From Myxococcus stipitatus (GTDB lineage: Bacteria > Myxococcota > Myxococcia > Myxococcales > Myxococcaceae): a stretch of 64,000 bases of DNA. Both the position numbers and the translations under genes were made by a program. Under the pieces are notes generated by a model. It was not told the DNA's origin and did not search any database. It saw only the letters and a list, made by a program, of their open reading frames with translations. The first letter of the stretch is position 1, and each line of letters starts with the position of its first letter. The stretch lies in the NCBI RefSeq assembly GCF_038561935.1, contig NZ_CP102770.1, positions 8,866,001 through 8,930,000 on the forward strand. The letters are read 5' to 3'. Below, one piece after another: positions 49,790 through 58,040 of the stretch.

Positions 49790-50187
49790 GAGCCCTCCCC
49801 CTCCACTTCGTGTATTTTCGACACAGGCTTAGTGTCCGACAAACACCCAGTCAAGTCAAAGGGCCGTCGCTCCCTCCCCGGGTCCTGGGCGACGGGGCGA
49901 GGAGCCGCCTCCCCGCTCCGCCCTCGCCCCCCTCATCGGTGGCGGGTTCACTGTGCCTTGCGACGCTTTGTCGACTCGTGAAGTTCCGCCCTCGTCATGG
50001 ACGAGCGAACCCGCCATGCGCAGCGTTACAGAGAGGCCCTGGCCCGACCCCTTCTGGACAGGGTGCGAAAGACGACGCGGTGACCCATGAAGGGAAAGGA
50101 CGCGACATACCCGCCCTGGCGAGCCATGCGGACAGCCCCTCGATAGAGGAGGCCCCGGCCTTGCAATCGCGGAGGATGGGACACGAC
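49790..50187. other. 398-bp divergent intergenic region, SPFH operon versus metallophosphoesterase
   Basis: Only the SPFH promoter side shows a clear element (49820-49854). No real gene is seen; the long frame leading into the metallophosphoesterase (from 49810) lacks ribosome sites. The middle part (about 49860-50150) shows nothing distinctive. Confidence 0.6.
49820..49854 (-). promoter_or_regulatory. SPFH-operon promoter overlapping an inverted repeat
   Basis: On the minus strand a -35 TTGACT (49854-49849) is 17 bases before TAAGCC (49831-49826). The inverted repeat GACAC-N7-GTGTC (49820-49836) covers the -10 region, so a repressor binding there would block transcription. The match to -10 consensus is weak; the -35 is good. 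Confidence 0.4.
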
Positions 50188-50895
50188 ATGCACATCGCGG
50201 TGATATCCGACCTGCACCTGGGCAGGCGCGACTCAGCAGACCATTTCGGCCACGAAGACTCCGCCTTCGCTCGCTTCCTGCGCGTGCTGGAGGGCAACTT
50301 CGAGCGCATCGTCCTGCTCGGCGACATCTTCGAGACGCTCACCTGCAAGACTCCGGGCCACCAGGCGACGGAGCTCGCGGCCGCCCGCGCCGCCCATCCG
50401 GAGCTGGTGCGCCGCTTCTCCCGGCCCCAGTACCACTACATCCACGGCAACCATGACCTCGTCGCCGGCGCCCTGTTCGGCGCCCCCGAGCAGCTGGTCC
50501 TGGAGGCCGACGGCGTGAGGATGCTGTTCACTCACGGACACCACCACGACTGGGTCATCCGCAAGGCGCGCTGGCTGTCGGAGGCCGCCGTGTGGACCGG
50601 CGCGTGGCTGCGCCGCATGCGCCTGCGCACGATGTTCCGCATGTTCCAGGCGCTGGATGCCCGGCTCATGCCCGCGCTGCCGGACCCCTCGCGGTGCACG
50701 TTCCAGCAGTGGGCCATCGCCCGCGCCAGCGACAGCGCCGCGGACATCGTCATCACCGGCCACACCCATCAGGGCATGCGCGTGGAGCACGGCAGCCGGC
50801 TGTTCCTCAACAGCGGCACCTGTTCGGAGGGCCAGTTCTCCTTCCTGAGCCTGGACACCCGCGCCGGCCAGTACGCACTGCACACGCACTGGTGA
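50188..50895 (+). CDS. Calcineurin-like metallophosphoesterase
   Basis: 235 residues from ATG 50188 (ATG 50176 is a possible alternative). Metal-site motifs: SDLHLG, LLGDIFE, IHGNHD, FTHGHHHDW and GHTHQG in order, giving the two-metal phosphoesterase site. The insert with the Arg-rich RKARWLSEAAVWTGAWLRRMRLRTMFRMF is unusual and could bind membrane. UDP-2,3-diacylglucosamine hydrolase (LpxH) has a similar layout, but the match is not strong enough to assign. Function: phosphoesterase of unknown substrate. Confidence 0.88.
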   Translation: MHIAVISDLHLGRRDSADHFGHEDSAFARFLRVLEGNFERIVLLGDIFETLTCKTPGHQATELAAARAAHPELVRRFSRPQYHYIHGNHDLVAGALFGAPEQLVLEADGVRMLFTHGHHHDWVIRKARWLSEAAVWTGAWLRRMRLRTMFRMFQALDARLMPALPDPSRCTFQQWAIARASDSAADIVITGHTHQGMRVEHGSRLFLNSGTCSEGQFSFLSLDTRAGQYALHTHW

Positions 50896-50896
50896 C

Positions 50897-50922
50897 CCTG
50901 GCCGGGCGGGCAGAGGGCCAGG
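50897..50922 (+). terminator. Weak hairpin after the metallophosphoesterase gene
   Basis: CCTGGCC / GGCCAGG (7 bp) encloses a 12-base loop directly after the stop at 50895. Possible terminator; no T-run. Confidence 0.4.
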
Positions 50923-50975
50923 CGCCCTCACGTTCCGCTCGCTCCCACCCCCGACGGGCGAAGTAACATCGGCGG

Positions 50976-51767
50976 ATGTTCAGGCGGCTCACCCAAGCGC
51001 TCCGCGGGCTCACCCGGCGGATTCCGGGAGCGGGCACCCAGGAAGCGACTCCCCGCGGCGGCGAGGTCGCCCCGGGAGAATCCCCTGACCGCCCCCGCCG
51101 AGCCTCCGCCGCGCGTCGGGCCTCGCGGCGCGACGCCCCCGCGACCCGCTACTTCGACCTGCACGACGACTTCCGTCTGCCCGCGCGGCGCGAGCTCAGC
51201 GACCCGACGTCCGTCGACGGGCGGAAGATGGACTCCGTCTGGCTCTTCACCTCCGGCGCCCCGGTGCGGCACCGGGGACGGCTGAAGCTCACCACGGAGC
51301 CCCCAGGCCCCCCGCTCGACTTCTCCCTGGCCGGCGCGGGCCTCACCCCCGTCGTCAGCGCCCCCGTCGCCTCCGTCTTCCGCGAGCTGGCCCCGGACGA
51401 CGTGCAGCTGCTCCCCGTGGAGGTCGAGGGCGAGCGCGAGCGCTACTTCATCGTCGTCGCCACCCGCCTGGTGCGCTGCATCGACGAGCGCGCCTGTGAC
51501 GAGGTTTCCCACTACACCCGCGAGGACGCCCCCCCCGAGCGCGTGGGCCACTACCGCACCGTGCGCGGCCTGCGCATCGACCCGGCGAAGACGGAGGGCG
51601 CCCGCGTGCTGCGGACGTGGGGCTGGCCCGTCAGCCTCATCGTCTCCGAGAGCATCAAGGACGCCCTCGAGCACGCCGGCATCCGAGGCGCCCGCTTCAC
51701 GGAAGTCACCCAGCCCCCGCCCGCGCCCCGGCGCCGCAAATCCCGCCGCAAACCCCGGCGCGGATGA
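50976..51767 (+). CDS. Imm11-family (DUF1629) protein without a visible toxin
   Basis: 263 residues. An Arg/Ala-rich N-terminal stretch (1-56) precedes the Imm11/DUF1629 fold: YFDLHDDFRLPARRELSDP, PPLDFSLAGAGLTPVVSAPVAS, DDVQLLPVEVEGERERYFIV and LRIDPAKTEGARVLRTWGW are the typical blocks. The C-terminal end is a basic Arg/Lys tail. Imm11 proteins are immunity partners of polymorphic toxins, but no toxin gene is adjacent here, and these proteins occur in multiple copies in Myxococcus. It may be an orphan copy or have a different role. Confidence 0.85.
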   Translation: MFRRLTQALRGLTRRIPGAGTQEATPRGGEVAPGESPDRPRRASAARRASRRDAPATRYFDLHDDFRLPARRELSDPTSVDGRKMDSVWLFTSGAPVRHRGRLKLTTEPPGPPLDFSLAGAGLTPVVSAPVASVFRELAPDDVQLLPVEVEGERERYFIVVATRLVRCIDERACDEVSHYTREDAPPERVGHYRTVRGLRIDPAKTEGARVLRTWGWPVSLIVSESIKDALEHAGIRGARFTEVTQPPPAPRRRKSRRKPRRG

Positions 51768-51803
51768 CCCACCTGATTCCTCGAGTCTGATAGTCCAATT
51801 TGC

Positions 51804-51809
51804 TTGACA
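51804..51809 (+). promoter_or_regulatory. Consensus -35 TTGACA upstream of the Ser/Thr kinase
   Basis: A perfect TTGACA lies in the AT-rich leader 51768-51887 before the kinase gene. The best-spaced -10 is poor, so the promoter is incomplete by inspection. Confidence 0.35.
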
Positions 51810-51887
51810 CCCTGGGAGTCACGAACTTGTGGGGTAGTCAAACCAACTATATCTTTCTCGCCTTACCGCTAATTCCCGAGGCGACAG

Positions 51888-53126
51888 TTGGACAGGCTCG
51901 ACTCGCCGGCGCCGGCTCCCGTTGAAGAAGGTTACTTCGGGAAATACAGAATCCTTCAACGGCTCGCGGCGGGCGGGATGGCGCACCTCTTCCTGGCCTC
52001 CATCGACGGGCCGGATGGCTTCTCCAAGCCCTGTGTCATCAAGCGGGTGCTGCCGGAGTACGCGAGCCTGGAGGCCTTCAGCCGGATGTTCGCGGACGAG
52101 GCGAAGGTCGCCGCGCTGCTGACGCATCCCAACATCGTGCAGGTCTTCGACTTCGGGAAGATTGATGGCCAGTACTACCTGGCCATGGAGTGGATTCAGG
52201 GGCAGTCGCTGGACCGGGTGCTGCGGCACGCGTGGAAGGCGCACTTCCCCCTGGGCCAGCGGGTGGCGGTGGACGTGGGCATCGCGGTGGCGGACGCGCT
52301 CGCGTACGCGCACTCGAAGACGCTGCCGGACGGCACGCCGCTCAAGCTGGTGCACCGCGACGTCACGCCGGGCAACGTGCTGGTGTCGCGGGACGGCATC
52401 GTCAAGCTGGCCGACTTCGGCATCGTGAAGAGCGCCGTGAATGTCGAGCGCACCAGCGTGGGCGTGGTGAAGGGCAAGTACGCGTACATGTCCCCGGAGC
52501 AGATCACCAACCGGGAGCTGGACCACCGCTCGGACCTGTTCTCGCTGGGCATCGTGCTCTACGAGGCATCCACGGGGCGGCGGCTGTTCAAGCGCGACTC
52601 GGTGGAGGCCACCATCATCGCCGCCACCCAGGCGCAGGTGACGCCGCCGTCGGAGGTCTCACCGGGCTTCGCGCCGGAGCTGGAGCGCATCATCCTGCGC
52701 CTGCTCGAGAAGGCCCCCGAGGCGCGCTACCAGAGCGCGCGCGAGCTCTCGTTGGACCTGGAGCGCTTCCGCGCGTCGCGGAGCTGGACGTCGGGCGGGC
52801 GCGAGCTGGCCGCGCTGGTGACGTCGCTGTTTCCCGCCGACAAGACGGGCCACAACATCACCGCGCTGTCCGCGTTCGCCTCCTCCTCCTCCAGCGGCAT
52901 GACGAACGAGCGCACGCCCGCGCCCGACACGAAGCCGCCTCCGCCGGTGGAGGAGCACACGTCGCCCACCACGCGCAGCCCGCCCTCCACGATGGCCGGC
53001 GTGCTGAGCGTGGCCGCGCCCGGCGGGATGCTGGTGGCGGACGAGAAGCCCTTTCCCTGGCCGGTGGTCCTGACCGCGGGAGCCGCGGCCTGCGCGAGTG
53101 CCTTGTTCTGGTACTTCGTCACCTGA
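51888..53126 (+). CDS. Active eukaryotic-like Ser/Thr protein kinase with C-terminal membrane anchor
   Basis: 412 residues from TTG 51888. The kinase domain spans about 20-300: glycine loop LAAGGMAHLFL, ATP Lys52 (VIKRV), HRDVTPGNV (His156-Asp158), ADFGIVKS (Asp176), and SPEQ. All catalytic residues are present, unlike the pseudokinase at 21611. A Ser/Pro-rich linker (about 320-385) ends in a single membrane helix (about 390-410; PVVLTAGAAACASALFWYF) with the kinase in the cytoplasm. Next is a PEGA/TPR protein and a TonB receptor, which may be its signalling context. Confidence 0.93.
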   Translation: MDRLDSPAPAPVEEGYFGKYRILQRLAAGGMAHLFLASIDGPDGFSKPCVIKRVLPEYASLEAFSRMFADEAKVAALLTHPNIVQVFDFGKIDGQYYLAMEWIQGQSLDRVLRHAWKAHFPLGQRVAVDVGIAVADALAYAHSKTLPDGTPLKLVHRDVTPGNVLVSRDGIVKLADFGIVKSAVNVERTSVGVVKGKYAYMSPEQITNRELDHRSDLFSLGIVLYEASTGRRLFKRDSVEATIIAATQAQVTPPSEVSPGFAPELERIILRLLEKAPEARYQSARELSLDLERFRASRSWTSGGRELAALVTSLFPADKTGHNITALSAFASSSSSGMTNERTPAPDTKPPPPVEEHTSPTTRSPPSTMAGVLSVAAPGGMLVADEKPFPWPVVLTAGAAACASALFWYFVT

Positions 53127-53181
53127 GTGACGGCCCCTGCGCCTGGGCGGACGCGGCGCGAGTGGTGAGACCGAGAAGCAG

Positions 53182-54246
53182 ATGAAACAGAAGACCTGGA
53201 TTGCCGTCATCGTCGTCGGAACCCTCGCGCTCAACGCCATGGCGTACGTCGTGGTGCGCAAGCGGCGCGCGGCGGTGCCCATGCCCTCCGCGACGGCGCC
53301 CCTGCCCACCCCGGCGGTCCAGCCCCCACCCGCTGTCGCCCAGCAGCCCGCGGCCGCGCCCGCGCCCGCCGTGGAGGACCCGAACGAGGGCCTGTCTCGC
53401 GCCCGCCGCGCCGCGGGCCTCGCCGCGCTGGAGGACCGCGACTACGACACCGCCGTCAGCGAGTTCACCGAGGCGCTGAGCCTGCGCAAGACACCGGGCG
53501 GAGACCTGGTGGAGCTGCTGCGCATCGCCACCGACCTCCAGTCGCGCGAGCGGAGCCGGACGGCCCGCACCGAGCAGGCCCGGCCTCCGCGCGAGCCCCT
53601 GCAGCGGGCCTCGTCCCGGACGCGCGCCGCCCGAGTCGCCGCCGCCCGCGTGCAGGCGCCCAAGGAAGAGCCCGCCGCGCAGCCGGAGGAGGCCCGAGGC
53701 GGCCTGCTGCTCGTGACGTCCACGCCCCCGGGGCTCGTGGTCCAGGTGGATGGCAAGGCCGTGGACATGACGCCCGCGCGGCTGCCCCTGCGCGCGGGGA
53801 CGTACCGGGTGGCGCTGGTGCAGGGCGACCGCAAGCTGGTGGAGGAGTCGGTGGAGCTGGATGAGGACGGCGTGCGCTCCATCAACCGCGACGTGAGCGA
53901 CCTGTTGGCCCCGCCGCCCGCGGTGGCCGCGCGGCCCACGGCGCCCACCTCGCCCGCGGCCAGCGCCGTGCCGCCCGTCACCGCTCCGGAGCCCTCCCCC
54001 ACGCCCGCGCAGGCGCCCGTGGCCGCGAAGGTGGCGGCGGCGGAGCGAGGAGAGCTCGACATCAGCTCGCCGTCTCTCTACGGCGAGGTCTGGGTCAACA
54101 ACCGGCCCTATGGATTTCCGCCGCTCGTCGCCCAGAACCTTCCCGCGGGTCCGGCTCGCGTGGAGGTCCGGGTGAACGGCGAAGTGAAGCGCCGCCTGAG
54201 TGTCGAGGTCGAGCCGGGTCGCCGCACCGCCGTCCGGGTGCGCTGA
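53182..54246 (+). CDS. Membrane-anchored protein with TPR-like and PEGA domains
   Basis: 354 residues. An N-terminal signal anchor (5-24, WIAVIVVGTLALNAMAYVVV), a Pro/Ala-rich linker, a TPR-like helical part (about 70-115; DYDTAVSEFTEAL), and a PEGA domain (about 172-240; LLVTSTPPGLVVQVDGKAV, TPARLPLRAGTYRV). A second PEGA-like segment lies near 285-354 (GELDISSPSLYGEVWVNNRPYG). PEGA domains occur on extracytoplasmic faces and are common beside myxobacterial kinases. 55 bp after the kinase gene; likely one transcript. Confidence 0.88.
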   Translation: MKQKTWIAVIVVGTLALNAMAYVVVRKRRAAVPMPSATAPLPTPAVQPPPAVAQQPAAAPAPAVEDPNEGLSRARRAAGLAALEDRDYDTAVSEFTEALSLRKTPGGDLVELLRIATDLQSRERSRTARTEQARPPREPLQRASSRTRAARVAAARVQAPKEEPAAQPEEARGGLLLVTSTPPGLVVQVDGKAVDMTPARLPLRAGTYRVALVQGDRKLVEESVELDEDGVRSINRDVSDLLAPPPAVAARPTAPTSPAASAVPPVTAPEPSPTPAQAPVAAKVAAAERGELDISSPSLYGEVWVNNRPYGFPPLVAQNLPAGPARVEVRVNGEVKRRLSVEVEPGRRTAVRVR

Positions 54247-54329
54247 CCTCCTCACCGCGCGGCGCTCCCCAGCACTTGTTCCGACGAGGGCCTTGGACGC
54301 CCACGCCCCGTCTTTGCCCAGAGGTCCCC

Positions 54330-56378
54330 ATGTCCCGCCGTCACTGGCCCCGACTGTCGTCGCTGCTGCTGCTGTTGTGCGGTCCCTCCGCCCTGGCGCA
54401 ATGGGAGCCGGAGCCGCCTCCCACCGAGCCCACGACCGCCATGGCCCAGGAGGAGCTGCCGCTCGACGGTGAGTCGGAGGTGCACAGCCAGGTGGCCTCA
54501 TTCGCCATCACCAAGCTGCGCGACTCCCCCGCCGTGGTGACGTCCATGACGGGCGAGGAGATTCGCAACTCCGGCGCCCGGGATTTGATGGATGTGTTGC
54601 TCCAGACACCGGGTTTCTTCTTCGGCGTGGACACCCAGGGCTCGGTGGGCCCGGGCTTCCGGGGGCTGTGGGGCTACGAGGGCAAGGTGCTGCTCGTGGT
54701 GGACGGCAAGGAGCTCAACGAGCAGCTCTACTCGACGATGCAGCTGGGCAACGAGCTGCCCGTCGAGCTGATTGAGCGCATCGAGGTGGTGCGCGGTCCG
54801 GGCTCGGTCATCTACGGCGGCAACGCGGAGCTGGCCGTCATCAACGTGATTACGCGCGGCGTGCAGGGCAGCACGGACCTGATGGTCTCCGGCACGTATG
54901 GACAGCTCGCGAAGTCGTACGGGAGGCGCGGGCTGACGCTGTCAGGTCGCAAGGTCTTCGAGTCCGCGCCGGGCCTGAGCGTCTTCGCGTCCGCGTCAAT
55001 GGGACAGGGCCAGCGCGGCGACGGAGAGCTCCGCGACTTCTTCGGCAACACGGCGGAGATGGGCGGCAACACGCGGCTCAACCCGACGACGGTGCAGGCG
55101 GGCGTGGGCTACAAGGACTTGCAGCTCAGCGTGATGTACCAGCGCTACGCCACCTCCGCCCTCATCGGCTTCGACGAGGTGCTGGAGACGCCGCTGGCCA
55201 GCAACTTCGAGTCCTTCCACGCGGAGCTGAGCAACCGCTTCCGCCCCAGCGAGCGGCTGGAAATCATCCCGCGCTTCAACCTGACCATCTCGGAGCCGTT
55301 CCGCGACTCGGACCGGGGCTCGGAGTTCTATTACGAGAAGCAGGTGATGCGGCTGCGCGGCCGGACGATGGCGCGGTGGGCGGCGCTGGACTACCTGCAG
55401 CTCACCGGCGGCGTGGACGTGGCGTCGGACCACGGCAAGCTCAAGGGCCCGGCGAACGTGGGCCTCCAGACGCCCTTCGGCGATGAGGGGGCGCTGAGCG
55501 TCTCGTACCTCAACGTCGCGGGCTTCGTGGAGGCGTTCTCGGAGAACCCCATCGCCACGGTGGTGGCGGGCGCGCGGTACGAGAATCACAGCGACTTCGG
55601 CGGCTCCTTCGTCCCCCGGCTGGTGCTCCTGCGCGCCTTCGGCCCGTTCAGCGCCAAGGCGCTGTTCAGCCGCGCGTTCCGTGCGCCGGGCATCGAGAAC
55701 ATCAGCCTGGGCGCCGACGTGCGGCCCGAGCGCACCACCGTGTACGAGCTGGAGGGCACGCTGCGCTTCGGCGACAACCATGCGCTGAGCGCCAACGCGT
55801 TCGACGTGGGCGTGTCCGACCCCATCATCTACTCGTACGACGCGGTGGCGAACGAGGAGGTGTACCGGAACCTGGGACGGCTGGGCAGCCGGGGCATCGA
55901 GCTGGACTACCACATCAAGGGGAGCTGGGGCCGCGCGGCGCTGAGCTACTCGTTCTATGCGCCGTCGGGCCGCAATGACGTGGAGGACTACCAGGTGCCG
56001 GGGCACTCGAAGGCCTTCACGGGGATGCCCACGCACAAGGCCTCGCTGTCGGGCAGCGTGAAGGTGATGCCGTGGCTGTCGGTGAACCCCACCGCGGTGC
56101 TGGTGGGACGGCGCTTCGCCGTGGACGTCCCGGACGAGCGGGGCAACTCGCCGGTGGAGGAGCTCCCCACGCAGCTGCTGCTCAACCTCTACGTGCGCGC
56201 GGAGAACGTGGGGACGCAGGGGCTGGAGATTGGCGCGGGCGTCTACAACCTCCTCGGCACGAACTTCCGCATCGCGCAGCCCTACAACGGCGGGAATGCG
56301 CCCATGCCCGTGTTCTCCCGCGAGTTCCTCGTGAAGCTCACGTACCTCTTCGACCCGGGGATGATGGAGCAGCCGTAG
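54330..56378 (+). CDS. TonB-dependent outer-membrane receptor
   Basis: 682 residues from ATG 54330 (the frame opens at 54276). Signal peptide (about 1-24). The plug domain has VVTSMTGEEIRNSGARDLMDVL, the classic plug opening, then RIEVVRGPGSVIYGGNAELAVINVITRG. The barrel ends in REFLVKLTYLFDP. No carboxypeptidase-like domain, unlike the receptor at 7393; this is the classical vitamin-B12/siderophore layout, but the ligand is unknown. It follows the kinase and PEGA genes; no TonB or ExbB genes are in the window. Confidence 0.93.
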   Translation: MSRRHWPRLSSLLLLLCGPSALAQWEPEPPPTEPTTAMAQEELPLDGESEVHSQVASFAITKLRDSPAVVTSMTGEEIRNSGARDLMDVLLQTPGFFFGVDTQGSVGPGFRGLWGYEGKVLLVVDGKELNEQLYSTMQLGNELPVELIERIEVVRGPGSVIYGGNAELAVINVITRGVQGSTDLMVSGTYGQLAKSYGRRGLTLSGRKVFESAPGLSVFASASMGQGQRGDGELRDFFGNTAEMGGNTRLNPTTVQAGVGYKDLQLSVMYQRYATSALIGFDEVLETPLASNFESFHAELSNRFRPSERLEIIPRFNLTISEPFRDSDRGSEFYYEKQVMRLRGRTMARWAALDYLQLTGGVDVASDHGKLKGPANVGLQTPFGDEGALSVSYLNVAGFVEAFSENPIATVVAGARYENHSDFGGSFVPRLVLLRAFGPFSAKALFSRAFRAPGIENISLGADVRPERTTVYELEGTLRFGDNHALSANAFDVGVSDPIIYSYDAVANEEVYRNLGRLGSRGIELDYHIKGSWGRAALSYSFYAPSGRNDVEDYQVPGHSKAFTGMPTHKASLSGSVKVMPWLSVNPTAVLVGRRFAVDVPDERGNSPVEELPTQLLLNLYVRAENVGTQGLEIGAGVYNLLGTNFRIAQPYNGGNAPMPVFSREFLVKLTYLFDPGMMEQP

Positions 56379-56390
56379 CCACCGCGCCGC

Positions 56391-57047
56391 TCAGGGGTGG
56401 CGCTCCAGGACGATGTCGCGCTTCGCGAGCCACACGCCCTCGGAGGTCTTCTCCAGTCGGATGATGCCGCCTCCGCCTCGGAACTCCTGGCTGGCGCGGT
56501 ACTTCGGCGTCACCCCGAACTCGCCGTCGAAGACGACGTCGTCGATGAAGTACGCGCGGCGGCCGGGCTCCTGGATGACCAGGTGGATGTGCGCCGGGAG
56601 CGTGTCGTTGGGATAGGGCGCGGGCTTGATGGTGTCGAAGGTGTAGACGCCGTCCGCCCCCGTCCTGGCCCAGCCGCGCAGGCGGCCGTGACGGCGGCTC
56701 CATTCCGACTCGTCGCTCCCGTTCGCGTAGAGCCCCGCGGCATTGGTGTGGTGAGCGTAGATGACGACCCCGGCGGCGGGCTTGCGGCCATCGACGCTCA
56801 GGACCCTGCCCGTCAGGCGCAACCGCTCACCGGGCTCCGCGCTGCTGGCCAATTGGACGGTGGCCGGGAGCGCCGCGTGCTCCCGCTCCAGGATGGCCTC
56901 ACAACCCTCACAGACGTAGAGGTTGGCCCTGACGCGGGACGCGGGGTCTCCATGGGCCTCGGCCGGGCTCGCCAACGAGCACCCCACCCCGCCCACCACA
57001 CAAGCCCCCAGCCCCCACAACACGGAACGGCGATCAAGCTCTTGCAT
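56391..57047 (-). CDS. Exported intradiol ring-cleavage dioxygenase-like protein
   Basis: 218 residues from ATG 57047 behind GAGGA. The N-terminus (DRRSVLWGLGACVVGGVGC) is an Arg-Arg signal with a possible lipobox. The core is the intradiol dioxygenase fold: LTGRVLSVDGRKPAAGVVIYAHHTNAAGLY, then HGRLRGW, then the metal-binding PYPNDTLPAHIHLVI, giving the Tyr-Tyr-His-His iron set. Catechol or protocatechuate cleavage would be the usual role, but extracytoplasmic relatives have unknown substrates. Convergent with the TonB receptor gene; SDR and BVMO genes follow upstream on the same strand. Confidence 0.87.
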   Translation of the reverse strand: MQELDRRSVLWGLGACVVGGVGCSLASPAEAHGDPASRVRANLYVCEGCEAILEREHAALPATVQLASSAEPGERLRLTGRVLSVDGRKPAAGVVIYAHHTNAAGLYANGSDESEWSRRHGRLRGWARTGADGVYTFDTIKPAPYPNDTLPAHIHLVIQEPGRRAYFIDDVVFDGEFGVTPKYRASQEFRGGGGIIRLEKTSEGVWLAKRDIVLERHP

Positions 57048-57154
57048 GTGTCCTCGACAACCGTGGGCCCGCGTGTTGATTCCAACAGGGATTGTCTTTC
57101 CGGGGCCGCCCCCGCATGGCGCGGCGCGATGGGGGCGAGACGGCCTCGACTCTC

Positions 57155-58015
57155 TCACGCGGTGCCGCTGGGGGCCGCGGCGGCGAGCATCTTCTTCCGC
57201 CGTCGCTTCATCCCCGCAATCAGCAGGCGCTGGTAGAGCGTGGGCAGCAGGCGCTGGAGCAGGTCGATGAAGACCGCGTCCGTGCCGATGAGCTGGCGGC
57301 GCCGGTTCTTGTGAATCGCGGCGAGGATGTCCTCCGCGGCCTGCTCGGGCGTGGTGGCGAACACCTTCTCGAAGTCCTTCGACGAGCGCTCATCCGTCCA
57401 TCCCGGCCGCATCGTCACCCGCGCGTTGCGCGCGATGTTCGTCTTGATGCCACCCGGGTGGACACACGTGGCGCCGATGGCGGCCGACTCCACCTCCAGT
57501 TCCTGCCGCAGCGCCTCCGTGAAGCCCTTCACCGCGAACTTCGCCGAGTTGTACGCCGCCTGCGTCGGCACCCCAATCAACCCGAACACGCTGGAGATGT
57601 TGACGACGTGTCCCTCCCCCGCCGCCTTGAGGTGCGGCAGGAAGGCCTTCGTCCCGTACACCACGCCCCAGAAGTTGATGCTCATCAGCCACTCGAAGTC
57701 CTCGTACCGGGTGTCTTCGATGGTGGCCCCCAGCGCCACGCCCGCGTTGTTGATGATGACGTGGACCGCGCCGAACTCGCGCGCCACCTCATCCGCCCAG
57801 GTGTGCACCTGCTCGCGCTTCGCGACATCCACCCGGTCCGCCCGGACGCGCACGCCCTTCGCGCGGCACAGCGCCTCCGTCTCGGCCAGTCCGCTCATGT
57901 TCACGTCGGACAGCGCGACGTGACAGCCCTTGCTCGCCAACAACACCGCGGTCGCGCGACCGATGCCCGAGCCCGCGCCCGTCACCGCCGCGACCTTGTC
58001 TTTCACCGTCTTCAT
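57155..58015 (-). CDS. Short-chain dehydrogenase/reductase (SDR)
   Basis: 286 residues from ATG 58015. Cofactor loop TGAGSGIGRA, then DVNM, NNAG and the catalytic YNSAK with Ser in ISSVFG. The C-terminal tail is Arg/Lys-rich (RLLIAGMKRRRKK). The classical subfamily. It is 25 bp after the Baeyer-Villiger monooxygenase gene, and the pair may act in one oxidation pathway: the monooxygenase turns a ketone into an ester, and the SDR acts on the corresponding alcohol or ketone. Confidence 0.93.
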   Translation of the reverse strand: MKTVKDKVAAVTGAGSGIGRATAVLLASKGCHVALSDVNMSGLAETEALCRAKGVRVRADRVDVAKREQVHTWADEVAREFGAVHVIINNAGVALGATIEDTRYEDFEWLMSINFWGVVYGTKAFLPHLKAAGEGHVVNISSVFGLIGVPTQAAYNSAKFAVKGFTEALRQELEVESAAIGATCVHPGGIKTNIARNARVTMRPGWTDERSSKDFEKVFATTPEQAAEDILAAIHKNRRRQLIGTDAVFIDLLQRLLPTLYQRLLIAGMKRRRKKMLAAAAPSGTA

Positions 58016-58040
58016 CGTTGGCTCCGTTTCGCACACCACG

